Origin: an uncultured Collinsella sp.
Lineage (GTDB): Bacteria > Actinomycetota > Coriobacteriia > Coriobacteriales > Coriobacteriaceae
Direction: 5' to 3'
Assembly (NCBI GenBank): GCA_900556365.1
Contig: USOG01000100.1
Span: 1 to 5,472 of the forward strand
DNA length: 5,472 nucleotides
Below the pieces are notes generated by a model. That model did no database searches and was not told the DNA's origin. It saw only the letters and a list, made by a program, of their open reading frames with translations. The translations under genes and the position numbers were made by a program. This document shows positions 1 to 5,169 of this stretch, piece by piece (position 1 is the stretch's first letter; every line of letters starts with the position of its first letter).

Positions 1-1988
1 TCGTAGATGTACTGCATCACGCGAATGACAGCCTTGAGGTTGTCCTGCATGTTGGGAACCTCGACGTAGGAGATGGCACCGCCCGGCGAAAGCTGCTGGA
101 ACATACCCTCGAACTTGAGCTTGTCGAATGCGTCGATCTCCTCGGACACGTGGACGTGGTAGCTATTGGTGATGTAGCCCTTGTCCGTCACGCCCGGGAT
201 GATGCCAAAACGACGCTGCAGGCACTTGGCGAACTTGTAGGTCGTCGACTCAAGCGGGGTACCGTACAGCGAGAAGTCAATATCGCTTTCGGCCTTCCAC
301 TCGGCGCACTTGTCGTTCATGCGCTGCATGACGGCCATGGCAAAGGGCGTGCCCTCCTTCTCGGTGTGGCTGTGGCCCGTCATGTACTTGACGCACTCAT
401 ACAGGCCGGCATAACCCAAACTAATGGTGGAGTATCCGCCCACGAGCAGCTTGTCGATCGTCTCACCCTTCTTCAGACGAGCGAGGGCGCCGTACTGCCA
501 CAGAATCGGTGCGGCGTCAGAAAGCGTACCCATCAGGCGCTCATGACGGCACAGCAGGGCACGGTGGCACAGCTCAAGGCGCTCGTCGAAGATCTTCCAG
601 AACTTGTCCATATCCTGGTGCGAGCTCAGCGCGACATCGGGCAGGTTGATGGTCACGACGCCCTGGTTAAAGCGACCATAGTACTTGGGCTTGTTCGGGT
701 CGTAGTTCAGCGCGTTGGCAACGTTGTTAAAGCCGTTGCCCGAGCGGTCGGGCGTCAAGAAGCTGCGGCAGCCCATGCAGGTATAGCAGTCGCCGTTACC
801 CGCGGTCTCGCCCTTCGACAGCTTGAGCTCGCGCATCTTTTTCTCGGAGATGTAATCGGGCACCATACGCTTGGCAGTGCACTTGGCAGCCAGCTGGGTC
901 AGGTAGAAGTACGGGGAATCCTCGTGAACGTTATCGTCCTCGAGTACATAGATAAGCTTGGGGAATGCCGGGGTGATCCATACGCCGGCCTCGTTCTTAA
1001 CGCCCTCGTAGCGCTGGCGAAGCGTCTCCTCCACGATCATGGCAAGGTCATGCTTCTCCTGGGGCGTACGGGCCTCATTGAGATACATAAAGACCGTCAC
1101 GAACGGCGCCTGGCCGTTAGTGGTCATAAGGGTCACGACCTGATACTGAATCGTCTGGACGCCGCGACGGATCTCGTCACGCAGGCGGTCCTCAACAACC
1201 TCGCGGACCTTTTCGGGAGATGCGGAAACGCCGAGCTCCTCGAGCTCGCGAGCGACCTCGCCGCGAATCTTTTGACGACTCACCTCAACGAACGGGGCGA
1301 GATGGGTCAGCGAAATAGACTGGCCGCCGTACTGGGAGGAAGCAACCTGGGCGATGATCTGCGTCGCGATGTTGCAGGCGGTCGAGAAGCTGTGCGGCTT
1401 CTCAATCAGCGTACCCGAGATAACAGTACCGTTCTGGAGCATATCCTCCAGGTTCACCAGGTCGCAGTTATGCATGTGCTGGGCAAAGTAGTCCGAATCA
1501 TGGAAGTGAATCAGACCCTCATTGTGAGCATCCACAATCTCCTGGGGCAGCAGCACACGCTGAGTCAGGTCCTTGGAGATCTCGCCGGCCATGTAGTCAC
1601 GCTGAACGGAATTGACGGTCGGGTTCTTGTTGGAGTTCTCCTGCTTGACCTCTTCGTTGTTGCACTCAATCAGCGACAGAATCTTGTCGTCGGTCGTGTT
1701 CTTCTGGCGCTTCAGGCTCTGAACATAGCGATAGATGATGTAATGGCGAGCGACCTCGTAGCAGTCGAGACGCATGATCTCGTCCTCGACCAGATCCTGG
1801 ATCTCCTCGACCGACACGGTGTGACCCGCGTTCTCGCATGCCTCGGCGACGTTTTGTGCCGCATAAACCACCTGGCGGTCGGTAAGACGAGAGCTCTCCT
1901 CGACCTCCAAGTTTGCGGCGCGGATGGCATTGACAATCTTATCGATGTCAAAGACAACCTCGGTGCCGCTGCGCTTGATGATCTTCAT
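1..1988 (-). CDS. nrdD: Anaerobic (class III) ribonucleoside-triphosphate reductase, 3' end cut by window edge
   Basis: This enzyme reduces ribonucleoside triphosphates to dNTPs without oxygen, using a glycyl radical installed by the activase NrdG; it is cytoplasmic. The visible part is 662 residues; E. coli NrdD is about 710. Residues 1-90 form an ATP-cone (begins MKIIKRSGTEVVFDIDKIVNA), the usual allosteric domain. The catalytic barrel follows, with HMHNCDLVNL around Cys175 and CYTCMGCRSFL around Cys407, the two cysteines expected in the radical active site. The C-terminal zinc cysteines and the RVxGY glycyl-radical loop would lie off the left edge. The ATG at 1986-1988 is the first after an in-frame TGA about 13 codons upstream, and AAAGAGG (1996-2002) sits 7 nt ahead as a ribosome site. 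NrdR boxes upstream support the identity. A nrdG neighbour further left is likely but not visible. Confidence 0.96.
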   Translation of the reverse strand, partial: MKIIKRSGTEVVFDIDKIVNAIRAANLEVEESSRLTDRQVVYAAQNVAEACENAGHTVSVEEIQDLVEDEIMRLDCYEVARHYIIYRYVQSLKRQKNTTDDKILSLIECNNEEVKQENSNKNPTVNSVQRDYMAGEISKDLTQRVLLPQEIVDAHNEGLIHFHDSDYFAQHMHNCDLVNLEDMLQNGTVISGTLIEKPHSFSTACNIATQIIAQVASSQYGGQSISLTHLAPFVEVSRQKIRGEVARELEELGVSASPEKVREVVEDRLRDEIRRGVQTIQYQVVTLMTTNGQAPFVTVFMYLNEARTPQEKHDLAMIVEETLRQRYEGVKNEAGVWITPAFPKLIYVLEDDNVHEDSPYFYLTQLAAKCTAKRMVPDYISEKKMRELKLSKGETAGNGDCYTCMGCRSFLTPDRSGNGFNNVANALNYDPNKPKYYGRFNQGVVTINLPDVALSSHQDMDKFWKIFDERLELCHRALLCRHERLMGTLSDAAPILWQYGALARLKKGETIDKLLVGGYSTISLGYAGLYECVKYMTGHSHTEKEGTPFAMAVMQRMNDKCAEWKAESDIDFSLYGTPLESTTYKFAKCLQRRFGIIPGVTDKGYITNSYHVHVSEEIDAFDKLKFEGMFQQLSPGGAISYVEVPNMQDNLKAVIRVMQYIY

Positions 1989-2208
1989 CCTCTTGCCTCT
2001 TTCGCGTCGAAATCGTATTGCGCTTCAGAGCCAAACGATGCCCGGCAGGGCTTGCCCCTGTCTTGCGGCGCCGTCGCGCAATCTGTGTTTTCGAAAACCA
2101 TAGGCCCTCATGCGGACAATCCTCGCGGCCGATCAAGCGGCTCAAAGACGTGTCCAAATGGGGCGAATAAGGTTCTCGTTCTCTGTCCGCCATCTATCAT
2201 ACGACAAA
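1989..2208 (-). other. Long 5' leader of nrdD
   Basis: About 220 nt separate the predicted transcription start (near 2208) from the nrdD ATG, which is long for a simple leader. It contains a clear small hairpin at 2046-2060 (CAGGG, loop GCAAG, CCCTG), a 12-bp palindrome GTTTTCGAAAAC near 2087-2098, and complementary GCGGAC/GTCCGC segments about 70 nt apart. I do not recognise a known riboswitch class; no cobalamin box is seen. The Shine-Dalgarno AAAGAGG is at 1996-2002. The leader length depends on the promoter prediction. Confidence 0.4.
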
Positions 2209-2212
2209 GAGG

Positions 2213-2228
2213 CATCTATATCCTGTAT
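2213..2228. promoter_or_regulatory. NrdR box 2 (promoter-proximal, degenerate)
   Basis: The sequence CATCTATATCCTGTAT matches 11 of 16 positions of the NrdR consensus acaCwAtATaTwGtgt, including the CWATAT left core and the WGT right core. It starts exactly 32 bp from box 1, the usual three-helical-turn phasing of paired NrdR boxes. It overlaps the predicted -10 hexamer (2215-2220), so bound NrdR would block RNA polymerase. Taken alone it would be weak; the spacing is what makes it credible. Confidence 0.75.
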
Positions 2229-2244
2229 TCTTTTTTTAGGTCAA
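2215..2244 (-). promoter_or_regulatory. Predicted sigma70-type promoter of nrdD
   Basis: On the minus strand a -35 TTGACC (2239-2244) and a -10 TATAGA (2215-2220) are separated by 18 bp. The spacer is A-rich. The -35 abuts NrdR box 1 and the -10 lies inside NrdR box 2, the layout expected of an NrdR-repressed promoter. The start point would fall near 2208. Confidence 0.65.
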
Positions 2245-2260
2245 ACACAACATATAGTGT
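2245..2260. promoter_or_regulatory. NrdR box 1 (near-perfect)
   Basis: ACACAACATATAGTGT fits the NrdR consensus acaCwAtATaTwGtgt at every position but one (C for T at position 7) and is an almost perfect inverted repeat. NrdR is the nucleotide-sensing ATP-cone repressor of bacterial ribonucleotide reductase genes, so a box directly upstream of nrdD is expected. It lies just upstream of the -35 hexamer and is paired with a weaker box 32 bp away. The nrdR gene itself is not in the window. Confidence 0.9.
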
Positions 2261-2282
2261 TTCAGCAGGTCAAAGCAATTAG

Positions 2283-2554
2283 TCATTTTGCAGACGCATT
2301 AAAAATGAGGGGTTCTTGGGAAGTCGGTAAAACGTTACCAACACGGCTACCTGCATGGCAGTTATAAAACCCCCTTAGTCAAGCCGCTGACAAATCCTAC
2401 CAAAACCAAGCCGCTCACGCCAAAAGAATCCAAAAGATTATGCTTGACCAACATGTTGCGGTCACGGTCGGCCAGGACGTATGCAATCTGCCGGCACCTC
2501 TACGGGGACCTTGGATCAATATTTGGTGGCATATTTGACGGCGTGCTTGGTAGC
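2283..2554. other. Intergenic region without a convincing gene
   Basis: Between the nrdD control region and the tRNA-Val terminator I find no protein with family features. The only open frame with some shape is a 30-codon minus-strand ORF (2362-2454, starts MLVKHNLLDSF, with a hydrophobic GLVLVGF stretch). It has no good ribosome site, so I do not call it a gene. A 9-bp direct repeat CAAGCCGCT occurs at 2380-2388 and 2407-2415. A branched hairpin lies at 2309-2373 and is listed separately. Confidence 0.5.
2302..2374 (-). other. Branched hairpin, possible terminator or structured RNA
   Basis: An outer stem pairs 2309-2314 (GGGGTT) with 2368-2373 (AACCCC). It encloses two smaller hairpins: GGTAA-AACG-TTACC (2326-2339) and CTGC-ATG-GCAG (2351-2361). 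Read on the minus strand, the outer stem is soon followed by a T5 run (complement of 2301-2305), as in a terminator, although the structure is larger than a standard one. No transcript that would need it is identified. It matches no RNA family I recognise. Confidence 0.3.
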
Positions 2555-2590
2555 AAAACAAAACAGCCCAGAGACATAGCCTCTGAGCTG
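2555..2590 (-). terminator. Rho-independent terminator of the tRNA-Gly/tRNA-Val unit
   Basis: On the minus strand CAGCTCAGAG (2581-2590) pairs with CTCTGGGCTG (2564-2573) in a 10-bp stem with one G-U pair and a 7-nt loop. TTTTGTTTT follows directly. It begins 8 nt past the CCA end of tRNA-Val, ending the two-gene transcript. Confidence 0.88.
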
Positions 2591-2598
2591 CGAACATT

Positions 2599-2673
2599 TG
2601 GTGGGCGTTAGAAGATTTGAACTTCTGACCTCTTCCGTGTCAGGGAAGCGCTCTCCCCCTGAGCTAAACGCCC
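2599..2673 (-). tRNA. tRNA-Val(GAC)
   Basis: A complete cloverleaf of 75 nt including an encoded CCA (2599-2601). The acceptor stem is GGGCGTT/AACGCCC, with discriminator A73. The D-arm is GCTC/GAGC. The anticodon stem CTTCC/GGAAG encloses loop CTGACAC, giving anticodon GAC, which reads valine GUC and GUU codons. The T-arm is AGAAG-TTCAAAT-CTTCT. It lies 3 nt downstream of tRNA-Gly copy 1 and is followed by a strong terminator, so the two are surely co-transcribed and separated by processing. Confidence 0.96.
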
Positions 2674-2676
2674 AAA

Positions 2677-2752
2677 TGGAGCGGACAACGGGGCTCGAAC
2701 CCGCGACCCCAACCTTGGCAAGGTTGTGCTCTACCAACTGAGCCATGTCCGC
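2677..2752 (-). tRNA. tRNA-Gly(GCC), copy 1
   Basis: A 76-nt cloverleaf with encoded CCA (2677-2679). The acceptor is GCGGACA/TGTCCGC with discriminator U73, as usual for bacterial tRNA-Gly. The anticodon stem CAACC/GGTTG holds loop TTGCCAA, giving anticodon GCC, which reads GGC and GGU. The T-arm is GCGGG-TTCGAGC-CCCGT with one G-U pair. It is the first gene of a two-gene unit with tRNA-Val. It is identical over all 76 nt to copies 2 and 3 in this window, while the flanks differ. Confidence 0.97.
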
Positions 2753-2764
2753 TTACGAGGATTA

Positions 2765-2793
2765 ATCTTACGTGATGCCCGCATCCTATGCAA
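2765..2793 (-). promoter_or_regulatory. Promoter of the tRNA-Gly/tRNA-Val unit
   Basis: The -35 is TTGCAT (2788-2793) and the -10 is TAAGAT (2765-2770), with a 17-bp spacer. The -10 ends 12 bp before the tRNA 5' end, predicting a very short 5' leader. Spacer length and distance to the tRNA are identical to those of the other tRNA promoter in the window (5122-5150), which supports both. Confidence 0.75.
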
Positions 2794-2794
2794 G

Positions 2795-2812
2795 AACTTT
2801 TTTTAAAAAGTT
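2795..2812. repeat. A/T palindrome upstream of tRNA promoter 1
   Basis: AACTTTTT and AAAAAGTT form 8-bp inverted arms around TT. The shared ACTTTTT element starts 2 bp beyond the -35 hexamer. The same element at the same offset precedes the other tRNA promoter (5153-5169). It could be an UP-element-like A-tract, a protein site, or part of a termination signal for the upstream gene. Confidence 0.6.
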
Positions 2813-2821
2813 TTGCAACGC

Positions 2822-2840
2822 CCTCGCGAACCTCGCGAAG
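2822..2840 (-). terminator. Weak candidate terminator of the glucosidase gene
   Basis: On the minus strand this forms an 8-bp stem built on TTCGCGA/TCGCGAG around loop GGT. It is GC-rich, but the nearest T-run (complement of 2805-2809) begins about 12 nt further on. It is therefore not a canonical intrinsic terminator. It is the only GC-rich hairpin I see between the glucosidase stop and the tRNA-Gly promoter. Confidence 0.3.
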
Positions 2841-2893
2841 ACATCAGCCACCACGGAAGGCGCGGGCAAACGCAATCTCGCCGCAAGAGACCC

Positions 2894-4627
2894 CTACATC
2901 TCACCGAGCATGATCCAGGCAGAGCTGTCCTGCGCGAGCCTGCCGTCTGCAAGCGGTGATGAGGTGAGCAGGACCCTGCCCGCCGGCAGCTCCACGGGTG
3001 CTGCACCGAAGTTCGTCACACACGCCCAGCCGTTATCGCGGCGATAGGCGATGACGCCGCCCTCAGCGCCCTCGGCACCATCCGCAAGACCGGTGCGCCC
3101 GTCAAGATCGAGCCACGCAAGATCGTTGGCGCACCCGCGCAGCTTGCGCCGCAGCCAGAGGGCGTCACGATAGAGCGCAAGCATCGATGTCGGGTCCACT
3201 TCTTCCCTATCGGCAGCATAATCGGAAAACCATGCAGGCTGCGGCAGATGGGGCGCCGCATCGGCGTCTGCCGGCGAAAACCCAAACGATCCGCCATGCG
3301 CGGGATCGTCCGCCGCCACCCACGGCAGGGGCACACGACAGCCGTCGCGTCCCTTCTCACGCTTCGGTCCGTGCGTATTGGTCGCAGTAGGGTCTTCGAG
3401 TGCAGCCCACGGGATATCAGCCACCTCAAAAAGGCCGAGCTCCTCACCCTGATACACGTATGCCGAGCCCGGAAGCGCCAGCTCAAGCAAAAGGGCCGCC
3501 CGCGCGCGGCGCTCGCCGAGTTCACGGTCCTCGTCATAAGACGACCCGTCGCGCAAGAGCCAGTCGAGCGCAATCTGGTGGTAGCGCGTCGCCTTGATTT
3601 GCGGCAGGGCATAGCGTGTCGCCACGCGCGGCACGTCGTGGTTGGAGAGTACCCAGGTCGAGGCGGAATCGGATTCGACGGCTGCCTTCAAGCCCTTCTC
3701 GATTGCAGTGTGCATGTCATCATAGGTCCAAGTGGCCTTGGCAAACTCAAAGTTGAATGTCTGGCCAAGCTCGCTGGGACGCGCGTAGAGATACTGGCGC
3801 TCGGGCAGCACCCACGCCTCGGCAACGGCACTGCGCGGCGGATTATAGCGGTCGAACACGCGGCGCCACTCGCGATAGATCTCGTGGACCTCATTGCGGT
3901 CCCACAGCGGATGGGTGCCGTCGTCAACCATGTCATCGCCCTCGGCGAGATGCCACCGGTCGAGGTCATCGCGGTCGAGATCCTTGGCGAGACCCTGCGC
4001 CACATCAATGCGAAAGCCGTCGACGCCTCGATCGCTCCAAAACGCCAGGACGTCGCAAAAGAGCGCGTGAACCTCAGGGCATGACCAGTCAAAGTCCGGC
4101 TGCTCGGGCGTAAACATGTGCAGATACCACTGACCGTCCGCAACACGCGTCCATGCGGGGCCGCCAAAGTTGGCATTCCAATTGGTGGGAGGCAGCTCGC
4201 CATGCTCGCCGCGACCATCGCGGAAGATATAACGGGCGCGTTCGGGCGATCCGGGGCCGGCGGCAAGAGCGGCTTTGAACCAGGGGTGCTGGCTGGATGA
4301 ATGGTTGGGCACGATGTCGACGATGACCTTGATGCCGCGCGCGTGAGCCGCAGCTATCATGTCATCGAAGTCGTCAAGCGAGCCGAGACGTGGGTCGACA
4401 TCGCAGTAGTCCGCCACATCATAGCCGCCATCGACAAGAGGCGAAGGGTAAAACGGGCTCAGCCAGATGGCCTCGATACCCAGCCGCTCAAGATAGTCCA
4501 TCTGCTGGGTAATGCCCGCGATATCGCCCAGACCCGAACCAGTCGAATCCTTAAACGAGCGCGGGTAGATCTGATAGATCGCGGCATCGGACATCCATGA
4601 GCGCGAAGAAGACTTTTCTGTAGCCAT
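2894..4627 (-). CDS. GH13 alpha-glucosidase (alpha-amylase family)
   Basis: A complete 577-residue glycoside hydrolase, probably releasing glucose from the non-reducing end of malto- or isomalto-oligosaccharides. It opens with DAAIYQIYPRSFKD, the usual GH13 start. Conserved regions follow in order: DIVPNHSS (104-111), GFRIDVA with nucleophile Asp208, AVAEAW with acid/base Glu270, and LSNHDVPR with stabilising Asp331. YQGEELGL (392-399) and the EVADIPW...RDGCRVPLPW segment (401-436) resemble actinobacterial alpha-glucosidases. No signal peptide is seen, so it should act in the cytoplasm on imported sugars. ATG at 4625-4627 is preceded by AAGGGAG; the frame stays open further upstream but only by running through tRNA genes and terminators. 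No transporter or regulator adjoins it. Exact substrate (1,4 versus 1,6 bonds, sucrose) cannot be told from sequence. Confidence 0.95.
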   Translation of the reverse strand: MATEKSSSRSWMSDAAIYQIYPRSFKDSTGSGLGDIAGITQQMDYLERLGIEAIWLSPFYPSPLVDGGYDVADYCDVDPRLGSLDDFDDMIAAAHARGIKVIVDIVPNHSSSQHPWFKAALAAGPGSPERARYIFRDGRGEHGELPPTNWNANFGGPAWTRVADGQWYLHMFTPEQPDFDWSCPEVHALFCDVLAFWSDRGVDGFRIDVAQGLAKDLDRDDLDRWHLAEGDDMVDDGTHPLWDRNEVHEIYREWRRVFDRYNPPRSAVAEAWVLPERQYLYARPSELGQTFNFEFAKATWTYDDMHTAIEKGLKAAVESDSASTWVLSNHDVPRVATRYALPQIKATRYHQIALDWLLRDGSSYDEDRELGERRARAALLLELALPGSAYVYQGEELGLFEVADIPWAALEDPTATNTHGPKREKGRDGCRVPLPWVAADDPAHGGSFGFSPADADAAPHLPQPAWFSDYAADREEVDPTSMLALYRDALWLRRKLRGCANDLAWLDLDGRTGLADGAEGAEGGVIAYRRDNGWACVTNFGAAPVELPAGRVLLTSSPLADGRLAQDSSAWIMLGEM

Positions 4628-4628
4628 G

Positions 4629-4681
4629 GGGCGTATCTCCCTTGCAACGAGGTTATGCGAGATGCCCACGATGATACGCCC
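4629..4681. repeat. 9-bp inverted repeat next to the glucosidase start
   Basis: GGGCGTATC (4629-4637) and GATACGCCC (4673-4681) are perfect inverted copies 35 bp apart. On the mRNA the downstream arm would end one base before the ATG and touch the GGGAG ribosome site (4637-4641). It could be paired operator half-sites or, if transcribed whole, a hairpin hiding the start. The only -10-like hexamer here, TATCAT, falls in the distal arm and has no good -35. Confidence 0.5.
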
Positions 4682-4766
4682 AAAGCGGACATTCGCGGCA
4701 AACAACGCCACAGCCACGACCCAAAACGCTCGCCCCCTCTCGGGTTCGAGCCTAGGAGATAGGTAC

Positions 4767-4798
4767 AAAAAAAGCCCGGCTACCGTAGTAGTCGGGCT
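4767..4798 (-). terminator. Rho-independent terminator after tRNA-Gly copy 2
   Basis: On the minus strand AGCCCG (4793-4798) pairs with CGGGCT (4773-4778), and the stem continues inward with CTAC/GTAG after one mismatch. It is followed at once by a T7 run (complement of 4767-4773). It lies 8 nt past the tRNA CCA and separates the tRNA cluster from the glucosidase gene. Confidence 0.92.
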
Positions 4799-4806
4799 GT
4801 TGCGTT

Positions 4807-4882
4807 TGGAGCGGACAACGGGGCTCGAACCCGCGACCCCAACCTTGGCAAGGTTGTGCTCTACCAACTGAGCCATGTCCGC
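4807..4882 (-). tRNA. tRNA-Gly(GCC), copy 2
   Basis: A 76-nt tRNA identical base for base to copy 1, with encoded CCA (4807-4809), discriminator U73 and anticodon GCC. It is the last gene of the Gly-Cys-Gly cluster. A hairpin plus T-run (4889-4915) lies just 6 nt ahead of its 5' end and leaves no room for a standard promoter between. Its expression therefore seems to depend on read-through of that hairpin followed by RNase P processing. Confidence 0.97.
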
Positions 4883-4888
4883 ATATGT

Positions 4889-4915
4889 AAAACAAAACGG
4901 GCGCCGGAGCGCCCG
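4889..4915 (-). terminator. Terminator-like hairpin between tRNA-Cys and tRNA-Gly copy 2
   Basis: On the minus strand CGGGCGC pairs perfectly with GCGCCCG around a TCCG tetraloop, and TTTTGTTTT follows. It has the full form of an intrinsic terminator, with the same T-tract pattern as the terminator after tRNA-Val. Yet another tRNA of the same orientation begins 6 nt downstream. It may be a leaky terminator or a processing signal. Confidence 0.8.
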
Positions 4916-4924
4916 GATGTTGCC

Positions 4925-4998
4925 TGGAGGCGAAGCCCGGATTCGAACCGGGGGTAAAGGCTTTGCAGGCCTCTGCCTTACCACTTGGCCACTTCGCC
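4925..4998 (-). tRNA. tRNA-Cys(GCA)
   Basis: A 74-nt cloverleaf with encoded CCA (4925-4927). The acceptor is GGCGAAG/CTTCGCC with discriminator U73, the main identity base for cysteinyl-tRNA synthetase. The anticodon stem GAGGC/GCCTT, with one wobble pair, holds loop CTGCAAA, giving anticodon GCA, which reads UGC and UGU. The T-arm is CCCGG-TTCGAAT-CCGGG. It is the middle gene of a Gly-Cys-Gly cluster, with a terminator-like hairpin on each side. The T-run of the upstream hairpin ends 1 nt before its first base. Confidence 0.97.
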
Positions 4999-4999
4999 G

Positions 5000-5023
5000 A
5001 AAAAGGACCGCTTGAGACGGTCC
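5000..5023 (-). terminator. Terminator-like hairpin between tRNA-Gly copy 3 and tRNA-Cys
   Basis: On the minus strand GGACCG (5018-5023) pairs with CGGTCC (5005-5010) around a 7-nt loop and is followed by T5 (complement of 5000-5004). The stem is perfect though short. tRNA-Cys starts 2 nt after the T-run, so full termination here would silence the rest of the cluster. Confidence 0.72.
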
Positions 5024-5033
5024 GGAAATGCAA

Positions 5034-5109
5034 TGGAGCGGACAACGGGGCTCGAACCCGCGACCCCAACCTTGGCAAGGTTGTGCTCTACCAACTGAGC
5101 CATGTCCGC
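5034..5109 (-). tRNA. tRNA-Gly(GCC), copy 3
   Basis: A 76-nt tRNA identical to copies 1 and 2, with encoded CCA (5034-5036), U73 and anticodon GCC. It is the promoter-proximal gene of the Gly-Cys-Gly cluster, with a clear promoter ending 12 bp upstream. Identity with the other copies stops within a few bases outside the mature tRNA. This suggests old duplications kept uniform by selection or gene conversion. Confidence 0.97.
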
Positions 5110-5121
5110 TTGCGGGTTATT

Positions 5122-5150
5122 AATTTACGCGAGTTGTCCTAAAGACGCAA
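5122..5150 (-). promoter_or_regulatory. Promoter of the Gly-Cys-Gly tRNA cluster
   Basis: The -35 is TTGCGT (5145-5150) and the -10 is TAAATT (5122-5127), with a 17-bp spacer. The -10 ends 12 bp before the tRNA 5' end. The geometry equals that of the tRNA-Gly/tRNA-Val promoter at 2765-2793. It is the only promoter I can find for the three tRNAs. Confidence 0.75.
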
Positions 5151-5152
5151 GT

Positions 5153-5169
5153 ACTTTTTTCAAAAAAGT
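5153..5169. repeat. A/T palindrome upstream of tRNA promoter 2
   Basis: ACTTTTTT and AAAAAAGT are perfect 8-bp inverted arms around a single C, beginning 2 bp upstream of the -35. Its T-run, read on the minus strand, also follows a small hairpin (5169-5181), so this element may have two roles. It matches the palindrome at 2795-2812 in sequence and position. Confidence 0.65.

Noticed and set aside
1948..2193. Minus-strand 81-codon frame starting MADREREP in the nrdD leader and overlapping the nrdD start
   Set aside because: It would start only about 15 nt after the predicted transcription start, has no ribosome site, and its composition is arginine-rich and unlike a folded protein. It is kept only as a remote uORF possibility.
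150..2282. Plus-strand open frame of 710 codons opposite nrdD
   Set aside because: It is antisense to an unambiguous nrdD reading frame, shows no family features, and runs on through the nrdD leader and promoter. Long antisense frames are common opposite GC-rich genes that avoid TTA, CTA and TCA codons.
3248..4084. Plus-strand 278-codon frame opposite the glucosidase gene
   Set aside because: It is a shadow of the GH13 coding frame, with no ribosome site or recognisable domain.
4739..4762. T-arm-like motif GGGTTCGAGCC resembling a tRNA remnant
   Set aside because: The bases around it do not form a proper five-pair T stem, and no acceptor, D or anticodon arm lies nearby, so it is not a tRNA gene or a clear remnant.
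2677..4882. tRNA-Gly copies as attL/attR of an integrated element
   Set aside because: The repeats are whole tRNA genes rather than 3' fragments, and the DNA between them holds no integrase, excisionase or phage gene. Gene duplication explains them better.
4628..4984. N-terminal extension of the glucosidase frame by 119 codons
   Set aside because: The frame happens to stay open through tRNA-Gly copy 2, most of tRNA-Cys and two terminator hairpins. GH13 homology starts after 4627, where a ribosome site precedes the ATG.
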